Positions 51,287 through 64,000 of a stretch of DNA of 64,000 nucleotides are shown here, in pieces. Made by a program: the position numbers and the translations under genes. Numbering within the stretch: position 1 is the first letter of the stretch; the number at the start of each line of letters is the position of its first letter. Source of the stretch: Kofleriaceae bacterium (GTDB lineage Bacteria > Myxococcota_A > Polyangia > Haliangiales > Haliangiaceae); assembly GCA_018057825.1 (NCBI GenBank), contig JAGPCY010000029.1:1-64000 (forward strand), in the 5' to 3' direction. The notes under the pieces are model-generated. The model worked only from the letters and a program-made list of their open reading frames with translations, did not search any database and was not told where the DNA came from.

Positions 51287-54190
51287 CCTCGGCCCGGTGT
51301 CGGCCAGCTTGTACGCCGAGCTGCGCGAGCTGGCGCGGCAGCGCGGCATCGTGGTGTGGCTCGACAAGGAGGGCAGCTACACCGCCTTCGCCGACGCGCT
51401 GGCCGCGCGCTCGGCGGCCGACCCGACCGCCCTGCCGGTGCGCCGGTTCCGCGGCAGCTACCTCGAGCTGATGCTGGCCCTCGAGGATGTCCAGGACGGC
51501 GTGGCGATGACGCCGCTCCTGATCCACGTCCCCGGCCACAACGAGGACAGCATCGCCGAGACCCCGCTCTTCGAGGTGTACCGGGCCGGCCGGCGGCATC
51601 GCCACGCCCTCGACACGCTGGTGCGCGACGCCGCCCACGGGCTGGCGACGCCGGCGGCGATCGATGAGTTCCTCGCGACGCCCGGGTTCACCCTCGACGA
51701 CGCCGATCGCTGGCTGGCGCGGCAGGTGGCGGGCGCGGCCGCGGGCGCGGGCAGCGGTGGGCCCGACCTCAGCCTGCACACCGCCGAGGCGCTGTACGAC
51801 GATCTGGTGTCGCGCGGCCCGGTGGCGCGGGAGCTCGAGCGGCCCGAGGCGGTGGCCGCGGTGTGGCGCCGGGCCGAGGTCTTGCTGGGCCTGACCGAGG
51901 ACGCGCGTCGACAGATCTTGGTCGAGGCCGAAGGCAGCGCGCGCCGCGCCAGCTCGCCCGCCGAGCTCGCGAGCGACGCCGCGACGGCCCTGGCCGGGTG
52001 GGCGCTGTGCGTCGAGTTCGTCCACGATCTGCGGCGCGCCCCGGCCGACCCGTGGCTCGCGATCGCCCAGCACCTGCCCAAGGCCGCGGTGGCGGCGTGC
52101 CAGAAGCTGGCGGTGCACCTGCGGCGGCGCCACGACCGGCAGTACGCGAGCATCGCCGCCAGCGTCGAGGACCTGGTGCCCCTCGAGGTCGCGACTGCGA
52201 CCGCGGACGATCTCGGCAAGATCGACACCTTCGAGTTCGAGGACGCGAAGGTCCTGGCCGCGGCGCTCGACGCGCTCATGATCGCCGACAACCAGCGCGC
52301 GCTGGCGCTGGCCACCGCCCGCACCTCGGGCAAGAGCTTCTGGACCACCTACGATCCGCGGCGGCGGATCGCGTGGCACCTCATCGAGCTGGCGGCGCGC
52401 CTGGGCTCTAGCGTCGTCGATCGCGACGGGCTCCTGGCTGGCTGCACGACCCTGGCCGAGGCCGTCGCGCGCTACACCGACGGCGGCTATCAGGTCGATC
52501 GCGCCCACCGGAAGCTCGAGCAGGCCCGCGAGGAGCTGCCGCACCTCGACATCCCCGAGGCCGCGACCTTGCGCCGGTGCCTGGACCAGCTCCGCGGCGT
52601 GTATCGCCGATGGGCCGACGAGGTCGCTCTGGCGTGGAGCGCGCTCGGGCAGCGCGAGGGCTTCTTGCCGCCGGCGTCGCTGCAGCAGCGCACGCTGTTC
52701 GAGGACCTGGTGGTGCCGCGGGTCGACGAGGGCCTGACCGCCTACGTCATGGTCGACGCGCTGCGCTTCGAGATGGGGCAAGAGCTCGCCGACAGCCTGC
52801 GCGACACCCGGACCGCCGACGTCGAGCTGACCGCGCGCCTGGCCGAGCTGCCGACGATCACCGAGGTCGGCATGAACGCGCTGGCCCCGGTGGCGCGCGA
52901 CGGCAAGCTCACCGTCGACTACAAGGACGGCAAGATCCTCGGCTTCCGCGTGGGCAACCTGCGGGTCGATGGCCCCGAGACTCGCCGGCGCGCGATCCAC
53001 GATCGCCTGGGCGGCGAGGCCTGCCCCAAGCTGTCCCTCGAGGAGGTGTGCGAGCGCGACGCCGCCAGCCTGCGCAAGGCGCTGACCCGGGCCCGGGCGG
53101 TGGTCGTGCACGCCGAGGGCATCGACAAGGCCGGCGAGAAGGGCGTGGGCCTGGCGGTGTTCGAGCGCGAGCTCCAGAAGCTGCGCGCGGCCTGGCGGGT
53201 GCTCTACGAGGCCGGGGTCAAGCGGTTCGTGTTCACCGCCGATCACGGGTTCGCGTTGCACGACGTCGTCACCCGGGTCGCGGTGTCCCACGGCAAGTTG
53301 ACCGACCCGCAGCGCCGCCACGTCTTCCTCGCGCACCGCCGCGATCAAGCCGGCGAGGTGTGCGTCGGCGCCAGCGACCTGGGCTACGACGGCGCGACGT
53401 TCTGGGCGGCGTTCCCGGCCGGGATCGATCCCTTCGACCGCGGCGCCCGCGCCAAGGACTTCGTCCACGGCGGCCCGAGCCTGCAGGAGCGGGTGATCCC
53501 GGTGGTGACGGTGCGCCACCGCTACGCCGCCGGCGGCGACAAGGCCAGCTACGAGATCGCGGCCCGGGCCGGGCTGGCGGTCGCCGGCATGCACTGCCTG
53601 ATCGCCAAGGTCCAGACCGCCAAGCAGGCCAACCTGGTCTACGGCGTGCAGGCCGAGGTCGAGCTCGCGCTCGAGAGCGCCGACGACGAGGCGGTGTCGG
53701 TCGAGCTGTGCGACGTGCACCACGCCCGCCGCACCGGCGCCGGCGTGATCGCGACGGTCGATCAGGAGTTCCAGGTGTTCTTCCGCCTGACCGGCGACGT
53801 CGAGACCCGGGCCGCGGTGCGGCTGCGCCCGGCGACCCGCGCCCTCGACGTGGCGCCGGTGGTGACCGCCGAGCGGTTCCAGATCGTCTTGCGCGCGCGC
53901 CCGGCGCAGGCGCCGACGGTCGTCGCCCCCGCCGCGCCGGTGCCGGCTGGCCCGGCGGTGGCCGACTGGCTGGCCGACGTGCCCGAGGGGGTGCGCGCGG
54001 TGTTCCGCCACCTCGTCGAGCACGGCTCGATCAACGAGGCCGAGGCGACGCAGCTCCTGGGCGGGCCGCGGCAGTTCCGCACGTTCAGCCGCGACCTCGA
54101 TCAGTACCGACGGCGCGCGCCGTTCGCGATCCGCGTCGAGGTGGCCAGCGGGATCAAGTGTTACGTGCGCGGTGAACCGGAGAGCTCCTG

Positions 54191-54191
<1 letters not shown>
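51279..54191 (+). CDS. pglZ: BREX PglZ, alkaline phosphatase-fold protein
   Basis: 970 residues from GTG 51279, overlapping the nuclease gene by 8 bases. The PglZ domain is in the middle: YVMVDALRFEMGQEL near residue 490 and FTADHGFAL near residue 652, the metal-binding Asp and Asp/His sites of the alkaline phosphatase superfamily. N-terminal and C-terminal regions are helical; the C-terminal 80 residues may be a winged helix. PglZ is, with BrxC, one of the two universal BREX genes, and some members have nuclease or phosphodiesterase activity. It ends in a TGATG overlap with brxD. Confidence 0.92.
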
Positions 54192-58310
<4,119 letters not shown>

Positions 58311-58314
<4 letters not shown>

Positions 58315-61274
58315 CCGCCTTGCACCCGATCCAGCGTCTCTACCTCGCCGAGGACCTGGTCCGGCGTCGTCGCGCGGACGAGCATCGCCGGTACGCGGCG
58401 TCGCAACGGGCGGCGCGGATCGATCCCAACCCGCATCAGATCGACGCGGTCATCTTCGCGCTCGCGAGGCTGCCGGACGGTGGCTGCATCCTGGCGGATG
58501 AGGTCGGCCTGGGCAAGACCATCGAGGCGGGCCTGGTGATCGCACAGCTACGGGCGGAGGGCGCGCGACGGATCTTGGTGGTCACGCCGAAGGCGCTCTT
58601 GGGGCAGTGGCGGCAGGAGCTGTACACGCTCTTCGCCATCGACGCGCGCGAGGTCGAGCGAGGGGACGCGCTCGCGTTCGAGGGCGAGGGGGTGTTCCTG
58701 GCGACGCGCGACCACGTCGGGAGCGAGGCGGGGGCGCAGCTGCTCGAGGCGGGGGAGCGGTTCGACCTGTGCGTGGTGGATGAGGCGCACGAGGTCTTCG
58801 CGAGCATCTACAAGCGCTTCGATCGAGGCGGGTCGAAACGGGACGACTCGCCGTACGCGAAGATGGCGGCCCGGCTCTCGCAGGCGCTCAAGCGGGCGGC
58901 GACGCCGGTGTTGCTGCTCACCGCGACGCCGCTGCAGAACTCGCTCCTCGAGCTGTGGGGCCTGGTCCACTTCGTCGACCCGACGGGGACGCTGCTCGGA
59001 GACCTGCCGACGTTCCGCGAGTTGTTCTGCCCCGCCGACCAACGCGTCCTCGCTGCCGGACAGGAGCACGAGCTCCAGCGTCGCCTGGAGACGGTCCTGC
59101 AACGGACGCTGCGTCGGCAGGCGCAGGAGTTCATGCAGGTCCCGTTCATGAAGCGGCGCGCGAAGCTGTTCGACTACGAGATGAGCACGGAGGAGGGAGC
59201 GCTCTACAACGACGTCACGAAGTACCTGCTGGAGCCGAGCTTGTTTGCGTTCCGCGGGAGCCAGCGGACGCTCTTGTTGATCGGCTTTCACCGTCGGATG
59301 GCGTCGTCGTTGGCGGCCCTGTCGGCTAGCCTCGAGCGCGTGGCCGAACGCTTGCGGAGCCTGCTCGAGGGTCGGCAGGACGACGAGCGGGACCGCGCGG
59401 CGACGCTCGGCGATCTCGAGGACGATGACGAGTCGGCCGACGCGGTCGCCGCGCCGGTGACGGCCGCAGATGCGCCTGCGATCGCGGCCGAGCTTGCTCG
59501 CGTCGAGGGCTTCGTGGCGCGGGCGCGGGCGCTGCCGACCGACAACAAGGCCCGGGCGTTGCTCGACGCGGTCAAGCTGGTCTTCGAGCAGGCCGACGCC
59601 GGCAAGAGCAGCGGCAAGCTGGTCATCTTCACGGAGTCCCTGACGACGCAGGAGTACCTCGGCCGACTCCTGCGCGAGAGCCACCTGGTCACCGAGGGGG
59701 AGATCACGTTCTTCCGCGGGACCAACAACTCCCCCGCGGCAAAGCGTGCGCTCGAGCGGTGGCAGGAAGAGGTCGGGCGCAAGCTGCCGGCCGCGAGCCG
59801 GCCGAGCCCCGACGTCGCCGTCCGGCTGGCGCTGGTACACGAGTTCCAGACCCGCTCGCGCGTGCTGATCTCGACCGAGGCCGGCGCCAAGGGCCTGAAC
59901 CTGCAGTTCTGCGACACGGTCGTCAGCTACGACCTGCCGTGGAACCCGCAGCGCATCGAGCAGCGCATCGGGCGCTGCCACCGCTACGCCCAGAAGCGCG
60001 ACGTCACCGTCATCAACTTCTTGGCAAAAGACAACGAGGCGCAGCGCCTCACCTACGACATCCTGAGCCAGAAGCTTGACCTGTTCGGCACCGTCCTGGG
60101 CGCGACCGACGAGGTGCTCGACGGCAGCGGCGCCAGCGCACCGGAGTCGTTGGCCAGCGCCGTGGGCGTCGACTTCGAGGCCCAGCTGCGGCGCATCTAC
60201 GAGCGGTCGCGCACGCTCGAAGAGGTCGAGCAGGAGGTGCGCGGGCTGCGCGCGGCGATCGAGAGCAAGGTGCGCGAGTTTGAGGCGGCGCAACGCCGCA
60301 CCGCCGAGGCGATCCAGCGTCGCTTCGACAGCAGCGTCAAGCGCACCTTCCGGCAGATCCAGGAGGACCTCCCGCGGGAGCTCAAAGAGTTCGACCAACA
60401 GATCGAACGGGTGGTCATCGGCTATCTCGAGATGGCGGGGATCCCCCACCGAGTGGCGCGCCGGCCTGACCAGGTCGAGCTCGTGGTCGACGGCGCGCCC
60501 GCGCTCCCGCCGGTGCTCCGCGATGGCACCGCCTGCCTGATCGGTGACCCGAGCCCGGGGACGCTGTTGGCGCCGTTGCACCTCGGGCATCCGCTCGTCG
60601 TCGCGGCGCTGGCGGCGACCCGGGCGAGCGCGCTCGGGCGGCGGTTCTCCGTGAGCGTCACGGCCCAGAGCGAGGAGGGGCGCGCGCTGCAGGGACGGCA
60701 CGGGCGGCTGCGACTGGTCCGCGTGGCCACGCGTGGCTTCGAGATCTCCGAGCGCCTCCTGGCGGTGGTGCTGCTCGAGGGGGACGAGGCCCCGTTGCCG
60801 GCAGCGCTGGCGCTCTGCCTGCTGGATGAGCCGATGCGTGACGTCCCGCCCCGGCCCGACCGGGCGATGCCAACGGACGCGGCCATAGCGGACGCGGTGG
60901 ACGAGCTCCTCTTTCATGACACCGGCGCGGCCGGTGCCCACGAGCAGCCGCGTTTCGAGCGGACGCTCGAGCAGATCGAGCGCTTCGTCAACGACCGCGT
61001 GTTGCTGCTAGAGCGGCAGCGCACGCAGGTGCTGGCACGGCTTGGCACGGCGCAGGCTGCTCGCGAGGCTGCGATGGGCGCCGAGCAGCGTGATCGCATC
61101 GAGCGCACGCTGGTCGCGGCCCAGACCGAACTCGAGCGCCTCGACGCGGACCTGGCGCGGCTGCGCGCGGGCGATGACGAGAACTACCAGCGTTGGCGCC
61201 GCCACGCCGAAGAGCGGCGCTACGCAAGGCCAGAGATCGAGCCGCTGCTCGACGCGGAGCTCGAGATCACATGA
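58311..61274 (+). CDS. SNF2/RapA-type helicase coupled to the BREX operon
   Basis: 987 residues, ATGA overlap with brxHI. SNF2 motifs: LADEVGLGKTIEAG (Lys69), VVDEAHEVF (Asp157-Glu158), LLLTATPLQNSLLELWGL, LISTEAGAKGLNLQFCD and RIEQRIGRCHRYAQKRDV (about residue 550). The C-terminal 400 residues hold coiled coil (LEEVEQEVRGLRAAIESKVREFEAAQRR; ERQRTQVLARL) and a beta-rich part. It resembles long bacterial SNF2 proteins such as DISARM DrmD, but no other DISARM gene is seen. These enzymes translocate on duplex DNA. The following Mre11- and Rad50-like genes are also ATGA-coupled, so the three products likely act as one machine. Confidence 0.88.
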
Positions 61275-62425
61275 GCAGGCCGGAGGGAGACGACGTGGCA
61301 CTAAGGCTGCTTCACACCGCCGACTGGCACCTCGGGCGCCGCTTCCCGAGCTTCGATGAGGCCGACCGCACCAAGCTGAGCCGCGCACGGCTCGATGTGC
61401 TCGACCAGATCCTGCTGAAGGCGGACCACGAAAGCGCCGATGCCCTGCTGTGCGCCGGCGACCTCTTCGAGGAACCCGACCTCGAGCGCGAGTGGTGGGA
61501 GCCGGTGGCCAAGAAGCTGACGGCGATGCGGCCGCGGCCGGTGTTCTTGCTCCCGGGCAATCACGATCCTCTGCAACCTGGCTCGGTCTACTACCCCGGC
61601 CATTCGTTTCGCCGGGCCCTGCCACCCTGGGTGCACGTCGTGGATCGCGATGACTTCGAGCACGAGCTCAAGGAGGGGGCGGTCTTGTACGCATGCCCGT
61701 GTCGGTCGCGGGCGGGCCAGCGCGACCCCGCGCTGGCGCTGCCACCGCGGGCCCCTGGCGACGAGCGAATCCGGATCGGCCTGGTGCACGGAAGCACCTT
61801 CGATGCCGTCGACTGCCAGACCAACTTTCCGATCGCGAAGGACGCGGCCCTCCTGCGCGGGTTCGACTACCTGGCGATCGGCGACACGCACAGCTTTCGC
61901 GACGTCCCGCCGGGCGCGCGTCCACCTGTGGTCTACCCGGGCGCACCGGAGGCGACGACGTTCGGCGAGCCAGGGGCCGGCAACGTGGTGGCGGTGTTCG
62001 TGAGCCAGTCGCGGCGGGTGACGTTTCGCCCGGAGCGCGTCGCGTACTGGACGTGGTCCGAGCGCATGGTCCGCTCGCTGGCGGAGCTGCGCGCCCTGGC
62101 GAGCGAGCCGCACCTGGCCCGCACGGTGCTGCGGCTGGTGCTCGACCTGCGCCTGACAGCCCCCGAGATGGCCGAGGCCGAGGCGATCTTGACCGAGCTG
62201 AAAGGGACCGCCGCGGCCCACGGCCGGGCCGGGATCCTCCAGGTGATGCGTGAGCGGATGACCCTCGACACGCGCGGCATCGAGGTGAACTTCGCCGACC
62301 TGCCCGAGGTCGTGCGCGCCACGGTGGCGCAGCTCCAGGAGCTCGAGCGCGGCGATCAGGCCGAGGTCGCGCGCGAGGCGCTGTTCCATCTGTTCCGGCT
62401 GGTCCGCGCGGGAGGTGCCTCATGA
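61271..62425 (+). CDS. Mre11/SbcD-like metallophosphoesterase nuclease
   Basis: 384 residues. Calcineurin-like nuclease motifs: HTADWHLG (Asp18, His20), CAGDLFEE (Asp64), LPGNHD (Asn97, His98), GLVHGSTF and AIGDTHSFRD. The order and spacing match the Mre11/SbcD nuclease core that binds two Mn ions. A capping and C-terminal helical region (about 270-384) would contact the Rad50-like partner. Mre11-type enzymes cut DNA ends and hairpins in an ATP-gated way. It is shorter than some SbcD proteins and differs from a plain housekeeping sbcDC pair in being locked by ATGA overlaps between a SNF2 gene and the ATPase gene, inside a BREX island. Confidence 0.88.
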   Translation: MSRPEGDDVALRLLHTADWHLGRRFPSFDEADRTKLSRARLDVLDQILLKADHESADALLCAGDLFEEPDLEREWWEPVAKKLTAMRPRPVFLLPGNHDPLQPGSVYYPGHSFRRALPPWVHVVDRDDFEHELKEGAVLYACPCRSRAGQRDPALALPPRAPGDERIRIGLVHGSTFDAVDCQTNFPIAKDAALLRGFDYLAIGDTHSFRDVPPGARPPVVYPGAPEATTFGEPGAGNVVAVFVSQSRRVTFRPERVAYWTWSERMVRSLAELRALASEPHLARTVLRLVLDLRLTAPEMAEAEAILTELKGTAAAHGRAGILQVMRERMTLDTRGIEVNFADLPEVVRATVAQLQELERGDQAEVAREALFHLFRLVRAGGAS

Positions 62426-64000
62426 GGCTGGTCCACCTCGAGGTCGAGCGGTTTCAGTGCATCGAGAAGGCCGAGCTCGAGCTGGGGCCCGGGCTGAACG
62501 TGCTCTACGGGCCGAACGACCTCGGCAAGTCGAGCCTCGCCTGGGCGATCCGCGCGGTGTTGCTGTTGCAGCACAACTCGGTGGTGCACGAGCGCTTCGT
62601 GTCCTGGTGCGGCGATGGTGAGCCGCGCGTCGCGTTGACGATCGCCGATGACGACGAGCGGTTGTGGCGCGTGACCAAGACCTTCGGCGGTGGCAGCGCA
62701 GGGCGCTCGCGCCTCGAGAGTTCGCGCGATCGGCGAACCTTCACGACCGAGGCGACCGGACGCGAGGTCGACGACCGGCTGCGCGCGATGTTCCGGTGGG
62801 GCGTCCAGAAGCCGGGTGGCCAGGGGCCGCGCGGCCTCCCCGAGAGCTTCCTGACGCAGGTGCTGCTCGCCGAGCAAGACAGCGTCCGCAAGGTGCTGTT
62901 CGACACGTCGCTAGAGAACGACCCCGACGAAGCGGGCCGACTGCGCATGGTCGAGGCGCTCGGTGCCCTGGCCCAGGACCCGCTGTTCAAGCGGATCCTC
63001 GATGATACGCAAGCGAGGGTTGACACCGCGTTCACGCCGAAGGGCCGCAAGAAGCGGACCGCCGACTCGCCGTTCCTGGCCATCGTCAACGAGCAGAATG
63101 ACCTGCAGGCCAAGCAGGACGATCTCACGCGGCGCGTCCGCGAGACTGAGGCCGCGGACGCCAAGATTCGGGGCCTCGCGAGCGAACGCGATCGGATCAA
63201 TACCGATCTCGAGGAGGCCAACGAGGCGCTTCGCGCAGCGCGCGCGGACCTCGTCGTCCGCGAGCGTCGGGCGCAGCTCGAGGCGCAGCTGAAGGATCAC
63301 GAGGCGACGATCGGCGGCGCCCGCGAGCTGCAGGAACGGATCGACCGCCTGGTGGCGGAAGGCGCGCAGGTGCGCGCTGCGGCGAGCGCCGGCGAGGCGG
63401 CCGTCCGAGAGGCCGACGGGGAGGCCACGGAGGCCGAGCGCGCGTTGGACGCTGCGCGAGGCGCGCTCGACGTCCTCACCCATGCCGACGTCGAGCACGA
63501 GCGTCGCATGACCGAGGTCACAGCGGCGCGCGACGGCGCGATGCGACGCGTCGAGGCAGCGGAGCGGGCGCTGGCCGAGGCGACGGCCGCCTTGAAGCGG
63601 GCCGAGAAGATCGCGGCCGAGGTCAAGGACGATGCGGCCGCCGCGCTTCGCCTGGAACATCGAGCGGGAGAGCTGGAACGCGCGGTCGCGACCGCCAGGG
63701 ACGAGCGCGCAGCCTCGCAGCAGGCACTTGAACGGGCGAAGGACCGCGTGCGAGAGGCGCACAGCGCCGCGAAGGTGCAGGCGCGCGCGCTCGCGCAGAA
63801 GGAGGTCGCGAACCAGCGGTTGCAGCGGCGGGCGGCGCGGGCGGACGCAGAGGCGCGGCGCAAGGCCGCGATCGAAGCGCGTGACGCGGCTCGCCGAGCC
63901 TCGGATGCGGTCAAGGCGGTCGAGGCTCAGAAGGGTGAGGCCGACCGTGCCGCGGAGCGCGCGGTGGCGGCCTCCGCCGCGCTCGCCATCGCGGAGCGCG
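62422..64000 (+). CDS. Rad50/SbcC-like coiled-coil ATPase (5' part; runs off the window)
   Basis: 526 residues are visible and the frame is open to the last base. The N-terminal ATPase lobe has MRLVHLEVERFQCIEKAELELGPG-like SMC/Rad50 entry strands and Walker A YGPNDLGKSSL (Lys36). An FLTQVLLAEQDSVRKVLF stretch is where Rad50-type proteins have the Q-loop. From about residue 205 it is long heptad-like coiled coil (NEQNDLQAKQDDL onward, rich in Ala/Glu/Arg). The zinc hook and C-terminal Walker B lobe would lie beyond the window. It starts in an ATGA overlap with the Mre11-like gene, its expected partner. Confidence 0.87.
   Translation, partial: MRLVHLEVERFQCIEKAELELGPGLNVLYGPNDLGKSSLAWAIRAVLLLQHNSVVHERFVSWCGDGEPRVALTIADDDERLWRVTKTFGGGSAGRSRLESSRDRRTFTTEATGREVDDRLRAMFRWGVQKPGGQGPRGLPESFLTQVLLAEQDSVRKVLFDTSLENDPDEAGRLRMVEALGALAQDPLFKRILDDTQARVDTAFTPKGRKKRTADSPFLAIVNEQNDLQAKQDDLTRRVRETEAADAKIRGLASERDRINTDLEEANEALRAARADLVVRERRAQLEAQLKDHEATIGGARELQERIDRLVAEGAQVRAAASAGEAAVREADGEATEAERALDAARGALDVLTHADVEHERRMTEVTAARDGAMRRVEAAERALAEATAALKRAEKIAAEVKDDAAAALRLEHRAGELERAVATARDERAASQQALERAKDRVREAHSAAKVQARALAQKEVANQRLQRRAARADAEARRKAAIEARDAARRASDAVKAVEAQKGEADRAAERAVAASAALAIAER

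Noticed and set aside
51210-54023. 937-residue minus-strand frame opposite pglZ, and similar long antisense frames opposite the kinase, brxC, pglX and brxHI
   Set aside because: High-GC codon use leaves antisense frames open; their proteins are His/Arg/Gln-rich without any recognisable domain, whereas the plus-strand proteins carry full motif sets.
61271-64000. Considered as the ordinary chromosomal sbcDC pair
   Set aside because: Placement at the end of a defence operon with ATGA coupling to a SNF2 gene argues for a dedicated role; a housekeeping copy elsewhere cannot be excluded from this window.

Overview
The window is very GC-rich. Coding sequence is mostly G/C at third positions, and many genes are joined by ATGA, GTGA or TGATG start/stop overlaps. 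Lipoproteins with DAPVDAP linkers, a Ser/Thr kinase with TPR repeats, a SpoIIE-type phosphatase, a long Lhr helicase and large low-complexity spacers fit a myxobacterium-like Myxococcota (Haliangiales/Polyangiales style). This placement is inference from gene content; no rRNA or tRNA gene was seen.

Left part (1-5400): two decayed IS3-family remnants point inward at a lipoprotein gene, among long tandem-repeat spacers. A winged-helix-like hypothetical gene and a coupled pair (EF-hand-loop lipoprotein plus a hypothetical protein) follow. 5500-12830 holds a partner-switching set (HAMP-SpoIIE phosphatase, RsbW-like kinase, STAS antagonist), a secreted metzincin-type protease, a 15-bp satellite array with nested palindromes, and two polysaccharide enzymes (polyprenyl sugar transferase, family 4 glycosyltransferase).

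12850-31660: a short lipoprotein, a RAYT (REP-associated tyrosine transposase) with palindromic repeats downstream, a Cys-cluster protein, full-length Lhr, a solitary secretin, a mini-cluster for an acyl group (ACP, ketoreductase, acyl-AMP ligase, divergent flavoprotein, PglD-like acetyltransferase), a DUF938 methyltransferase, a 2Fe-2S flavoprotein reductase, the kinase-TPR protein and a class A beta-lactamase.

31660-38465 is a nitric-oxide handling region: a repeat-bearing membrane protein, Ric (Fe-S repair), a hemerythrin-like protein, and norCBQD for a cytochrome c-dependent NO reductase. NorC carries two haem motifs.

38734-64000 is a defence island: a complete BREX type 6 operon (brxE-A-B-C-pglX-pglZ-brxD-brxHI). 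Two extra genes sit inside it: an ATPase_2/DUF234 gene with its own AT-rich palindromic leader between brxC and pglX, and a translationally integrated DUF1016/YhcG nuclease between pglX and pglZ. BrxHI carries a C-terminal RNase D/DEDDy exonuclease-like domain. The PglX specificity region has lower GC than its flanks. The operon continues through ATGA overlaps into SNF2 helicase, Mre11-like nuclease and Rad50-like ATPase genes (the last cut by the window end). This BREX-linked trio is the best candidate for an undescribed system. Tandem GAGNCC-type hexamer arrays recur in several intergenic gaps, including the one just before the island.
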